The notes beneath the pieces are model-generated. The model was not told the DNA's origin, searched no databases, and saw only the letters and a program-made list of their open reading frames with translations. The translations under genes and the position numbers were made by a program. Positions 8,077 through 15,567 of a stretch of 64,000 bases of DNA are shown here, piece after piece; the first letter of the stretch is position 1, and each line of letters starts with the position of its first letter. The DNA is from G963555815 sp965249615 [NCBI: bacterium] (GTDB lineage: Bacteria; UBA8248; JACPRG01): positions 248,001-312,000 of the forward strand of contig CBDFMI010000005.1 in the NCBI GenBank assembly GCA_965249615.1, in the 5' to 3' direction.

Positions 8077-8532
8077 ATGGATGGCGTCGTGGAATGGATA
8101 TATACCGCTCCGGAAGGCGGCGTGGACATGAAGCAAGTTGACGAAATCGAAGCGGTGGCCCATGACGGACTCCAGGGTGACCGTTATTCCAAGAGCACTG
8201 GCTACTGGTCTGGCACGGACGAGTGCGAGGTGACCCTGATAGAGGCCGAGGGTCTCGAGGAAATCCAGCGGACGACGGGCCTCCATGTTGGCAACGGTGA
8301 GCATCGGCGAAACCTGATCACCCGGGGCCTTAGCCTGGAGAGTCTGGCGGGAAAGCGGTTTCAGGTGGGCGAGGCGGTTTTGGAATATGACAGGCCCCGG
8401 CCGCCGTGCGCCTATATTCAATCCATCACTGAACCGGGTATGACGAGGGCGCTTTTTGGCCGCAGCGGGATCTGCGCGAGGGTTATCCAGTCGGGCGTGA
8501 TCCGTGCAAAGGATGCCATTGTGATCCTTTGA
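8077..8532 (+). CDS. MOSC domain protein
   Basis: 151 aa, essentially one MOSC (molybdenum cofactor sulfurase C-terminal) domain. Such domains bind molybdenum cofactor or carry sulfane sulfur. Visible features are AHDGLQGDRY (~28-37), EVTLIEAEGLEEI (~50), GEHRRNLITRG (~70) and the conserved cysteine in RPRPPCAYI (Cys ~110). AAGGGGAG lies upstream of the ATG. A DoxX-family gene follows 43 bp later and the two may form a small operon. The substrate is unknown; stand-alone MOSC proteins include YiiM-type reductases, which usually also have a ferredoxin domain that is absent here. Confidence 0.8.
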   Translation: MDGVVEWIYTAPEGGVDMKQVDEIEAVAHDGLQGDRYSKSTGYWSGTDECEVTLIEAEGLEEIQRTTGLHVGNGEHRRNLITRGLSLESLAGKRFQVGEAVLEYDRPRPPCAYIQSITEPGMTRALFGRSGICARVIQSGVIRAKDAIVIL

Positions 8533-8575
8533 CGCCCGAGGGCTGGAAATGCCGGCGGAAGAGAAGGAGAGAACG

Positions 8576-9007
8576 ATGGTGCATATGGCGAGCAGGATCT
8601 GGGGTCAGATTGGACTCAATTTTCTGCGCATTATGGCGGGGTTCTTAATCGCGCCGCATGGCGCCCAAAAGCTTTTCGGGGTTCTGGGCGCGGAAGCGGT
8701 TGAGTTTCCTTCTCTCCTCACGCTGGCGGCGGCCCTGGAGCTATTCGGAGGCCTTGCGATCTTCTTCGGATTCTACACGCGCACAGCGGCGTTCCTGTTA
8801 GCGGGGGAGCTGGCCACGGCTTACTGGATGGTTCACGGCCCCAGGGCGTTTCTGCCAATCGTCAACCGTGGAGAGCTGGCCGTCCTGTTTTGTTTCGCCT
8901 TCTTTTTCTTGTTTACGAACGGAGGCGGCAATTTCTCGATTGACGGGTGGCTGCGATGGAGAGGGAAAGGGCGGATGAGCTGGAGAGAGAGGGACGTGGT
9001 GGCGTAA
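8576..9007 (+). CDS. DoxX family membrane protein
   Basis: 143 aa with four membrane helices in the DoxX arrangement: FLRIMAGFLIAPHGAQKLFG, LTLAAALELFGGLAIFFGFYTR, AFLLAGELATAYWM and LAVLFCFAFFFLFTNGGG, ending FSIDGWL. DoxX proteins are inner-membrane proteins linked to redox and oxidative-stress functions; the reaction of this one is not known. The ATG at 8576 was chosen because GAAGGAGAG sits just upstream; an ATG at 8549 would add nine residues. It probably shares a transcript with the MOSC gene. Confidence 0.8.
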   Translation: MVHMASRIWGQIGLNFLRIMAGFLIAPHGAQKLFGVLGAEAVEFPSLLTLAAALELFGGLAIFFGFYTRTAAFLLAGELATAYWMVHGPRAFLPIVNRGELAVLFCFAFFFLFTNGGGNFSIDGWLRWRGKGRMSWRERDVVA

Positions 9008-9321
9008 CGCTTTTTGGGTTGTGCCACCTCAAGGAGAGGGGGCGACCAGGGTGGCTTTTTTGATAGCTCTTGTAGAGGCCGCGAACGTGATAGGGTTATC
9101 AGCGTCATTCTTGCGATTATCGCAAAATTCACTGGCGGCATTCTGTGGACAGTAACCGCTCGCTCCTACTTGCGTTTTGCACAAACCAGCTTTCTGGCGG
9201 CAGTCGCTCTGGGCGTACTGGCGGCGCTTCTCGCTTAAGTGGCATTCCCAGCCGCTGAATCTTGTGTGAACGCCCGGGCCATTGACGCCGGAGTCGGCGT
9301 CAGCTAAGTATCTACATTCAT
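9008..9321. other. Gap without a convincing gene
   Basis: Holds only a 74-codon reading frame (9014-9238). Its second half is hydrophobic (GVLAALLA end), but it has no ribosome site and no recognisable family. No terminator or promoter was identified. The tRNA-Arg gene starts at the end of this gap. Confidence 0.4.
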
Positions 9322-9398
9322 GCGCCCGTAGCTCAGGTGGATAGAGCACGAGATTCCTAATCTCGGGGCCGCAGGTTCGAGTCCTGCCGGGCGCACCA
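9322..9398 (+). tRNA. tRNA-Arg (anticodon CCT)
   Basis: A 77-nt cloverleaf. The 7-bp acceptor stem GCGCCCG pairs with CGGGCGC, the anticodon loop TTCCTAA sits in a CGAGA/TCTCG stem, the T-arm is GGTTCGAGTCC, and CCA is encoded. It decodes AGG. Confidence 0.95.
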
Positions 9399-9519
9399 TT
9401 TGTCCCCATTTCCCTTGTCTTTTTTCTGGGTGCATATTAAAAAACGAGGTGTGAACAGAGAAATCTCTTGCCGAGTTCTCGACGTGAACTCGAATGTTTT
9501 GTTAGGGAGAAAAAGCTTG

Positions 9520-10506
9520 ATGAGGCCTTTTCGAAAAATAGGGGTTCTCGCATTCAACTTCTTTTTCCTGAGTGTTTTTGTTGCCGCCGTCGGGGCCGAG
9601 CAAGAGGTCTGGGTCACCAACATGAGATCCGGCGACGTCACGGTATTCGACGGCCGGACCCTCGAAGTCCTTTCCACCATCCCAGCGGGTGATGGCGCCC
9701 GCCACGTCTCCTTCAGCAGGGACGGCAGGTTTGCCCTCGTCGCCAACGTGGGGGCTGACAACGTGAGCCTCATCGACGCCAGGGCAAGAAAAAAGATGAG
9801 CGACATCCCGGCGGGCCCAAACACCCATCACGCCATCTTTCTGCCCGACGGAAGGACGGCGTACGCCTCGAACATGGGGGCGAACAGCGTCACCGTGATT
9901 GACCTCGTCTCCCGAAAGCCCATTAAAACCCTGGTTACGGGAGAGGGGGCTACGATGGTGGTGTTGCTCAAGGGAGACAAGATGGCCTATGTGCTCAACG
10001 CCGAAGCCGGGAGCATTGCGCTCGTGGACCTGAAGAGTCACAGCGTCGTGAAGACTTTTGGGGGAGGGAGGGGCGCCGAGGTTGCCAGGTTCTCGCCCGA
10101 CAGGAAGACGGCCTGGATCAGCGCGGGTGAAGAGGATGTCATCATTGCCATTGACACGGAGACCCATGAGGAGATCGCGCGCGTGTCCCTCCCGGGGAAT
10201 CCTCACGGGATCATCCTGAGCCCGGATGGAAAGCGGGCCTACGTGACAGTTCGGCAAAAAGATGAGATCGTTGTTTTGGACACCAAAAGCAAAAAAATCA
10301 TCAAGAGGGCCTCGGTGGGGATGCGGCCGGACATGGTGGTGAGATCCGACAGCGGGAGGACGCTCTATGTCACGAGCCGAAACGAGAGCAAACTCCTTGC
10401 CATAGACACCGCGACCCTTGAGGTCATTGCCCAGGCCGACACGGGCGACGAGCCCCACGGGATCGCCATTCGCCCTGAAAGCGGCAAAAATCCCTGCGGA
10501 TTTTAA
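9520..10506 (+). CDS. Secreted YVTN-type beta-propeller protein
   Basis: 328 aa. A Sec signal (IGVLAFNFFFLSVFVAAVGA, ~6-25) is followed by about seven ~42-residue repeats. Each has an S(P/R)DGR.A.V core and a (V/L)IDxxxxK segment, e.g. FSRDGRFALVAN, FLPDGRTAYASN, LSPDGKRAYVTV. This is the 40-residue YVTN/lactonase-like propeller fold, which is probably periplasmic. No catalytic residues could be assigned, so a binding or scaffold role is as likely as an enzymatic one. The start is ATG with GGGAGA upstream. Sulfur-uptake genes follow 66 bp later. Confidence 0.82.
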   Translation: MRPFRKIGVLAFNFFFLSVFVAAVGAEQEVWVTNMRSGDVTVFDGRTLEVLSTIPAGDGARHVSFSRDGRFALVANVGADNVSLIDARARKKMSDIPAGPNTHHAIFLPDGRTAYASNMGANSVTVIDLVSRKPIKTLVTGEGATMVVLLKGDKMAYVLNAEAGSIALVDLKSHSVVKTFGGGRGAEVARFSPDRKTAWISAGEEDVIIAIDTETHEEIARVSLPGNPHGIILSPDGKRAYVTVRQKDEIVVLDTKSKKIIKRASVGMRPDMVVRSDSGRTLYVTSRNESKLLAIDTATLEVIAQADTGDEPHGIAIRPESGKNPCGF

Positions 10507-10572
10507 TTCAAGTCAACTCTTTCGGACGCTGCTAGAGGTAATTCTTTTCCCGCTTCAAGGAAACCCTAAGCC

Positions 10573-11568
10573 ATGACGCTTCAGATCGCCCTCGGCCTTC
10601 CGATGGGTTTTCTTTTTGGAATCGTCTTGCAGCGGGGGCGTTTCTGTATGAACACCGCCTTCCGGGAGGTGGTGGTCTCCCGAGACGCCGCTCTCTTCCA
10701 GGCGTACTTGGTGGCGGTGGCCGTGCAAGCCGTGCTCATTCAGCTGGGCGCCTCTCTGGGACTGCTTGAGATGTCGCTGATTCCCTTCTACTGGAGGGCG
10801 GCGGTGGTCGGAGGGCTGATCTTCGGCGTGGGGATGACCCTGGCTGGGGGCTGCACCACAGGGACGTGGTACCGCGTCGGAGAGGGGATGATTGGCTCAT
10901 TTGTGGCGCTGCTGGGTTTCGGCCTTTCGGCCTCGGCGACCCGCTGGGGGCTTCTCAGGCCATTGGGGTTGGCGGTCCGGGGGTCGACGCCGCTGGAAAT
11001 TGGAGGCGAGGTCCCCACCCTGGCGAACCTCCTCAACGTGAACCCCTGGGTCATCATCGGATTGCTGGCGGCGGGCGTGGTCGTGTGGGTGGTCAGAAGG
11101 CCAGGAAAACCCTCCCTATTTGGGTGGAGCTGGGGGAAGACCGGTCTCCTGGTCGGCCTGCTGGCGACGGTGGCCTGGTACATCTCCGGCCTCACTGGAC
11201 GCCACTATGGGTTCTCCATCACGGGCCCGACAGCCAACATGGTGAATTTCGCCATCGCCCGGGAGCCTGTGTCGCTGAGCTGGGCGGTCTTTGTGGTCCT
11301 GGCCATTCCCTTCGGGGCGTTCGCGGCGGCGAAATGGAGCGGTGAGTTTGCTTGGCGCGCACCGTTGCCCAAAAAATTTCCTCAACAGTTCGTGGGCGGG
11401 GTCCTCATGGGCTTTGGCGCGGTGACTGCGGGGGGCTGCAACATCGGCCACGGCCTGACAGGGCTCTCGGCCTTCGCGGTGAGCAGCCTGGTGGCCACCG
11501 CCTTCACCATCCTCGGCGTGTGGACGGGCACCTACGTGTTTTTCATGCGAAGGGCTCGAGGGGCGTGA
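10573..11568 (+). CDS. tsuA: YeeE/YedE-family thiosulfate transporter (TsuA-like)
   Basis: An inner-membrane protein of 331 aa with about nine or ten helices. YeeE (TsuA) proteins import thiosulfate through a path lined by conserved cysteines. Three such cysteine motifs are visible: GRFCMNTAFRE (~22-32), AGGCTTGTWYRVGEG (~93-106) and AGGCNIGHGLTG (~286-297). The following TusA-like gene overlaps the stop as GTGA, matching the E. coli yeeE-yeeD (tsuA-tsuB) arrangement, so the two probably act together. The family also includes carriers for other sulfur compounds or selenium; thiosulfate is the best inference, not proven. Confidence 0.85.
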   Translation: MTLQIALGLPMGFLFGIVLQRGRFCMNTAFREVVVSRDAALFQAYLVAVAVQAVLIQLGASLGLLEMSLIPFYWRAAVVGGLIFGVGMTLAGGCTTGTWYRVGEGMIGSFVALLGFGLSASATRWGLLRPLGLAVRGSTPLEIGGEVPTLANLLNVNPWVIIGLLAAGVVVWVVRRPGKPSLFGWSWGKTGLLVGLLATVAWYISGLTGRHYGFSITGPTANMVNFAIAREPVSLSWAVFVVLAIPFGAFAAAKWSGEFAWRAPLPKKFPQQFVGGVLMGFGAVTAGGCNIGHGLTGLSAFAVSSLVATAFTILGVWTGTYVFFMRRARGA

Positions 11569-11792
11569 CAGAGCGCACGCTTGACCTGCACGGGGCCATC
11601 TGCCCGGACCCCCTCCTTCAGGTCCAGTCGACCATGCGAACCCTGGCGAAGGGAGACCGGCTGGTCGTCCTCCTGGATTATCCGCTCTCTGTGGACACGA
11701 TTAGCCGCTGGGCCCAGGGCAACGGGCATGAGGTGGTCGAGTTGGGAAAGACAGGCGCAAGCGGGTGGCGCCTGGTGTTGGTCAGATGCTAA
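11565..11792 (+). CDS. tsuB: TusA-like sulfurtransferase (TsuB-like)
   Basis: 75 aa, the size of TusA/SirA/YeeD proteins. These small cytoplasmic proteins carry a persulfide on the cysteine of a CPxP motif, here AICPDPLL with Cys13. In the TsuAB system this protein accepts or processes sulfur delivered by the membrane partner. The GTG start lies inside the tsuA stop (GTGA), a 4-base overlap that implies coupled translation. No other tus or sulfur-relay gene follows; an AT-rich gap of ~140 bp separates it from the convergent HU gene. Confidence 0.85.
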   Translation: MTERTLDLHGAICPDPLLQVQSTMRTLAKGDRLVVLLDYPLSVDTISRWAQGNGHEVVELGKTGASGWRLVLVRC

Positions 11793-11934
11793 AAACAATT
11801 ATCACAAAACACTACGCGCCAATATTTAATGTACTAAATTAGGTTTTGAGACTCTCCACCCCCCATTATGAAGTAGAGAAACAATCTCCCCTTAGACCTT
11901 GAAGGCTTTAGTCTCTAAAACTAACCGCCCTGAC

Positions 11935-12206
11935 TTAGGCCAGGGCCTCTTTGAGCTTGCCCGCGGGCGAGAATTTCGGGACGTTTCGGGCTGAGATCTG
12001 GACGGGCTCTCCAGTCTTGGGTTTCTCCCCGTCCTTGCCTTTCGATGGCTGACTGAAAAGCTCCCAAACCCGGACAGGACCACCCTGTCGCCCTGCGTCA
12101 GGCCTGAGCGGATGGCCTGAAGGACTCCATCAATCGCTTTCTCGGCCCGGTCCTTTGGGATGTCCCCGTAGCTTGCGACGGCCTCGATGATGTCCCCTTT
12201 GTTCAC
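11935..12206 (-). pseudogene. HU/IHF-family DNA-binding protein, one-base frameshift
   Basis: HU is a small DNA-bending nucleoid protein. GTG 12206 has AGGAGGGAG upstream. The N-terminus (NKGDIIEAVA, then DRAEKAIDGVLQAI, GDRVVLSGFGSF, and the HRKARTGRNP DNA-binding arm) is canonical. After RTGRNP the expected sequence (KTGEPVQISA... FSPAGKLKEALA, stop) continues in another frame. As given, the original frame instead runs on to 11892 with unrelated residues. The interval 11935-12206 is 272 bases, one short of the 273 needed for a normal 90-aa HU. The missing base falls in or near the GGG at 12019-12021. Because HU is usually important, a sequence error is as likely as true loss. Confidence 0.8.
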
Positions 12207-12407
12207 GTTTCTCCCTCCTGTTTTGGGCCACAATATCTTCTGGCTTCACCCAATTCTCGTTCAATATGTGGCCTTTTGGGGGAGTTTGTCAACCATTTTC
12301 TGGGCCGTTGGGGGGTCTCATTTTTGGGGAGAAATGAAGGGTTTTTGAAAATCCCACTGAAAGCGCTGAGAAGAGCCTAGAAATCTCGCGAAAATCGCCA
12401 GATTCCT

Positions 12408-13127
12408 TTAATCCACAGTCCCAGGCCTTGTCGTGTCCCCTTTTCTTTCATCCTCCTCCCCCTCCAACAGGACGCTTTCCTGGATGAGGCGCTCTGCCTC
12501 TCGGAGGTCTTCCTTCACTCGGGCGACGGCCATTTCAGGGGTGAAGTGGGCGCGTCTTTTCTCGAAGGCCCTGGGGTAGAGACCTCGCGCGATCTCCTCC
12601 GGACCCTCGCCGGCGCCAGCGCGATCCCAGACCTCTAAATACCTTTCGAAGATCCTCAATTCTCCCTGCTCTTCCTCTCCAGGGACCTCGGCCAGGGTGG
12701 GCTGGTGTTCACGGTGTCTTCCGAGGAGATCTTCGAGGAAGAGGGAAAGGAGCGTGACGAGATGGCTCAGGGGAGCCCTGAGGTCCACCTCCAGGGTGAC
12801 CCGGTAGGGGTCTTTTTGCCCCTCGCAGATTTTGAAAGCGGGAAACCCCGAGATCTCGGGCCGGTCGCTGTAGGGATACATAATGGGAAGGTGAATCCCC
12901 TCGGCGCCCTGAGTGGGGTCGGGAAGGGCCCCCAGGCGGTATTTCGCCATGAGTCGGAAGGCCTCCTCCCGCACCGGCCGGTCCTCGGAAGTTCCGTGGG
13001 TCTCAAGGAGCTGGTGGTAGTGGGCGTAGTCCTGGCGGTAGCTCTCATTTCGCCTGAGAAACTCCCAGCGAAGGTCGAGCAGTTCCCGCAGCTGCAGGAG
13101 GAGTTCTTTTTTGATGGTGCGAGACAT
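12408..13127 (-). CDS. Conserved-looking protein of unknown function
   Basis: 239 aa, soluble, strongly charged and probably mostly helical (LLLQLRELLDLRWEFLRRN; EDLREAERLIQESVLLEGEEDERK). The early WEFLRRNESYRQDY stretch is reminiscent of the N-terminal WxFLRRNxxYRxDY motif of some putative regulators (DUF6499-like), a weak resemblance only. No membrane segment, signal or catalytic motif is visible. An operator-like palindrome (13164-13188) lies 37 bp upstream of its ATG, which may point to regulated expression. No partner genes are adjacent. Confidence 0.6.
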   Translation of the reverse strand: MSRTIKKELLLQLRELLDLRWEFLRRNESYRQDYAHYHQLLETHGTSEDRPVREEAFRLMAKYRLGALPDPTQGAEGIHLPIMYPYSDRPEISGFPAFKICEGQKDPYRVTLEVDLRAPLSHLVTLLSLFLEDLLGRHREHQPTLAEVPGEEEQGELRIFERYLEVWDRAGAGEGPEEIARGLYPRAFEKRRAHFTPEMAVARVKEDLREAERLIQESVLLEGEEDERKGDTTRPGTVD

Positions 13128-13499
13128 GGTTTAATCTCAGTTCCACGGGACGTGAAGAGAATCCATACGGTATGAATTCTACCGCATGCTCTTTTTTATC
13201 GCATGCTGGGTTGGTTTTTTCTCGAGCCCGCTCGGCGGATCTGGGATTCTGAAGGTTTTTTTGGAGCGCTTGGCGGCTCTTTGCAGATTCCCCAGGTTGG
13301 CTATTTTGAAGGAGTTGGAGGCCGGAAAATTTAAAAAACCAAGAAAAAGCCTTTCAAAATTGATGGGATTTGATTAAATTAGCGGGATAGACTCTACTTT
13401 ACGCAAAAGAGCCCAGGGAACCACCATTGCGGGGCTGAAAGGACCAAGAGGACTCAGTTCCTGTCTGGATGGTGTTTCTGAAGAATAAGGAGGTCCTTT
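13128..13499. other. Divergent intergenic region with palindrome
   Basis: 372 bases between the minus-strand unknown gene and the plus-strand pyruvate dehydrogenase genes. It holds a near-perfect palindrome at 13164-13188, two GCATGC motifs ~16 bp apart, and the AAGGAGG of the downstream gene. A 63-codon frame at 13186-13377 has no support. A clear sigma-70 pair could not be assigned. Confidence 0.5.
13164..13188. promoter_or_regulatory. Operator-like inverted repeat
   Basis: CATACGGTA (13164-13172) and TACCGCATG (13180-13188) are inverted copies with 8 of 9 matches, separated by TGAATTC. This symmetry and size suit a dimeric repressor site; the regulator is unknown. No T-run follows, so it is not a terminator. 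Confidence 0.45.
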
Positions 13500-14552
13500 T
13501 TGGCTGGGGTTACGAAACAAAAGAAGGCGACCGCTCGCCCAAAGAGGGGCGAGGTAAAAGGGGTGAAGAACGAGATCCCGCTTTCGGAGAAAGAGCTCCG
13601 TAAGCTCCTCCGGAAGATGCAGCTTCTCCGCACATTTGAGGAGGCGACGAGGGCCAAATACCTGGAGGGGAAGGTGTACGGCTTTTGCCACCTCTATCTG
13701 GGGCAGGAGGCTACCGCGGTCGGCTCCATTTCCGTCCTTAGGCCTGATGATTATCTCATTTCCAGCTATCGTGACCACGGACACTGTCTTGCGGTGGGAA
13801 CGGAACCGGGCCGCATTATGGCGGAGCTCTTCGGCCGTGAGACGGGCGTGTCCAAGGGACGGGGCGGTTCCATGCACCTTTTCGATGCCAAGCGGAACTT
13901 CCTTGGGGGAGATGCCATCGTGGGCGGTCAAATCCCCCTCGCCGTCGGTGTTTCCGTGGCCCTGAAGCAATTAGGTAAAGGGCAGGTTATCCTTTGCTTT
14001 TTTGGGGATGGCGCCTTGAACGAAGGTGCCTTCCATGAGTCTCTGAACCTGGCCTCCCTGTGGAAGCTTCCTATTATCTTTATTTGTGAGAACAACGCCT
14101 ACGGAATGGGGACCTCCATCGAACGGGCCTCGGCCGTCACCCAGGCCACCAAGCGGGCCGAGGCTTATGACATGGCGACGGACCGGATCGACGGGATGGA
14201 CGTCCTGGCCGTCCGGACGGCCACCGAGAAAGCGCTTCGGAGGGCCCGCGAGGAAAACCTGCCGACCTTCTTGGAGATGATCTGCTACCGGTTCGTCGGT
14301 CACTCCATGATGGATCCGGCCAAGTACCGGGATCGGGATGAAATCCAAGAATGGGTCCGCAGGGACCCCATCGAGCAGCTCAAGACGAGGATGACGGGGT
14401 GGGGCCTGCTGACAAAGGCCGACTGGGAGGCCGTGGTCAAGGACGTGGAACGAGAGGTCGCTGAAGCCGTCGCCTTCGCCGAGACCTCTCCCGAGCCTCA
14501 GCTCGCCACCCTGGAAGACTGGGTGTACTCCGACTCGGGAAAGGGGGTCTGA
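13500..14552 (+). CDS. pdhA: Pyruvate dehydrogenase E1 component, alpha subunit
   Basis: 350 aa. With the next gene it forms the thiamine-diphosphate-dependent heterotetrameric E1 that decarboxylates a 2-oxo acid and transfers the acyl group to lipoyl-E2. The thiamine-diphosphate motif GDGALNEGAFHESLNLASLW...ICENN spans ~169-199. The family's SYRDHGH (~88) and GRGGSMHLF (~119) segments fit pyruvate rather than branched-chain E1. The start is TTG with AAGGAGG 6-7 bases upstream. No E2 or E3 gene follows, so the rest of the complex must be encoded elsewhere. An acetoin dehydrogenase E1 is the main alternative. Confidence 0.88.
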   Translation: MAGVTKQKKATARPKRGEVKGVKNEIPLSEKELRKLLRKMQLLRTFEEATRAKYLEGKVYGFCHLYLGQEATAVGSISVLRPDDYLISSYRDHGHCLAVGTEPGRIMAELFGRETGVSKGRGGSMHLFDAKRNFLGGDAIVGGQIPLAVGVSVALKQLGKGQVILCFFGDGALNEGAFHESLNLASLWKLPIIFICENNAYGMGTSIERASAVTQATKRAEAYDMATDRIDGMDVLAVRTATEKALRRAREENLPTFLEMICYRFVGHSMMDPAKYRDRDEIQEWVRRDPIEQLKTRMTGWGLLTKADWEAVVKDVEREVAEAVAFAETSPEPQLATLEDWVYSDSGKGV

Positions 14553-15532
14553 TGGAGACGACCATTCGTGAGGCCCTGAATCAGGCCCTTCGGGAAGAAA
14601 TGCAGCGTGACGAACGCGTCTTTTTAGTCGGAGAAGATGTGGCGGAGTACGACGGGGCCTACAAGGTGACCCGAGGTCTCCTGAAGGAATTCGGGCCGGG
14701 CCGGGTGATGGACAGCCCCATCTCCGAAGAGGTTATCGCGGGCGTGGGGGTCGGGTCCGCCTTGGTGGGTTTTCGGCCGGTCATCGAGTTTATGACAGTG
14801 AATTTCGCCCTTCTGGCCATGGATCAGATCATCAACCATGCGGCCAAGTGGCGCTACATGTCGGGAGGCCAGTTCAAGGTCCCGGTCGTGTTTCGGATGC
14901 CGGGGGGGGCGGGTCTCAGCCTCGGGGCGCAGCACTCCCACAGTCTCGAGGCCATCTTCACGCACATCCCAGGCCTCAAGGTGGTGGCCCCGGGTTCCCC
15001 GCGGGACGCCAAGGGGCTTCTCAAGTCAGCCATCCGGGACGATGACCCGGTCATCTTTCTGGAAAACGAGATGCTCTACAATCTCAAGGGGGAAATTCCG
15101 GAAGGAGAATGCCTCATCCCCTTGGGCTCGGCTGAGGTGAAGCGGGAAGGCAGCGACGTGACCTTCATCGCCTACCGACGGATGCTCCAGATGGCCTTGA
15201 TGGCGGCCGACCTCCTTGCAAAGGAGGGGATCGAGGCGGAGGTCGTGGACCCGAGGACGCTGCGTCCCCTGGACCTGGAGACACTGGTGAAGTCTGTTCG
15301 CAAGACGGGCCGGGCGGTGGTCGTCCACGAGGGATGGGAGCGATGTGGCGTTGGGGGCGACATCGCCAACCTCCTCTACGGGGCCGCCTTCGATCACCTG
15401 GACGCCCCGATCCAAGTGGTCTCCGCGGTAGAGGTCCCAATGCCCTACAACCAGGCCCTGGAGCAAGCGGCCATCCCCACACCGGAGAGAGTGGTCGCTG
15501 CGGCAAAGACCGTCCTCTCTATGGCCTCCTAG
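14552..15532 (+). CDS. pdhB: Pyruvate dehydrogenase E1 component, beta subunit
   Basis: 326 aa, the usual length of E1 beta. The N-terminal pyrimidine-binding domain has VGEDVAEYDGAYKVTRGL and SPISEEVIAGVGVGSAL. The middle has GGQFKVPVVFRMPGG and the conserved QHSHSLEAIFTHIPGLKVVAPGSP. The C-terminal transketolase domain has EVVDPRTLRPLD and VHEGWERCGVGGDIA. The ATG shares its first base with the last base of the alpha-subunit stop (TGATG), so the two are made together. A small hairpin (15531-15550) begins at its stop codon, before a methyltransferase gene. Confidence 0.9.
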   Translation: METTIREALNQALREEMQRDERVFLVGEDVAEYDGAYKVTRGLLKEFGPGRVMDSPISEEVIAGVGVGSALVGFRPVIEFMTVNFALLAMDQIINHAAKWRYMSGGQFKVPVVFRMPGGAGLSLGAQHSHSLEAIFTHIPGLKVVAPGSPRDAKGLLKSAIRDDDPVIFLENEMLYNLKGEIPEGECLIPLGSAEVKREGSDVTFIAYRRMLQMALMAADLLAKEGIEAEVVDPRTLRPLDLETLVKSVRKTGRAVVVHEGWERCGVGGDIANLLYGAAFDHLDAPIQVVSAVEVPMPYNQALEQAAIPTPERVVAAAKTVLSMAS

Positions 15533-15550
15533 CCTTTTAGCGAAAAGGCT
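15531..15550 (+). other. Short stem-loop between pdhB and the methyltransferase gene
   Basis: Perfect 8-bp stem AGCCTTTT/AAAAGGCT with an AGCG loop, starting at the pdhB stop and ending 17 bases before the next ATG. There is no T-run, so it is probably not an intrinsic terminator; it could stabilise or process mRNA. Confidence 0.4.
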
Positions 15551-15567
15551 GACTCCCGCCCTTTCGA

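Noticed and set aside
9014-9238. 74-codon frame with a hydrophobic C-terminal half
   Set aside because: No ribosome site, a non-ATG start, an N-terminal half of low-complexity residues and no recognisable family; the hydrophobic stretch is too little evidence.
9322-9398. tRNA-Arg as an attachment site of an integrated island
   Set aside because: No integrase, no direct repeat of the tRNA 3' end and no phage genes nearby.
12705-13175. Plus-strand frame of 156 codons opposite the minus-strand unknown gene
   Set aside because: It is an antisense shadow of the 239-aa gene with no start signal.
13186-13377. 63-codon frame between the unknown gene and pdhA
   Set aside because: It begins inside the palindrome, has no ribosome site, and its sequence looks like translated spacer.
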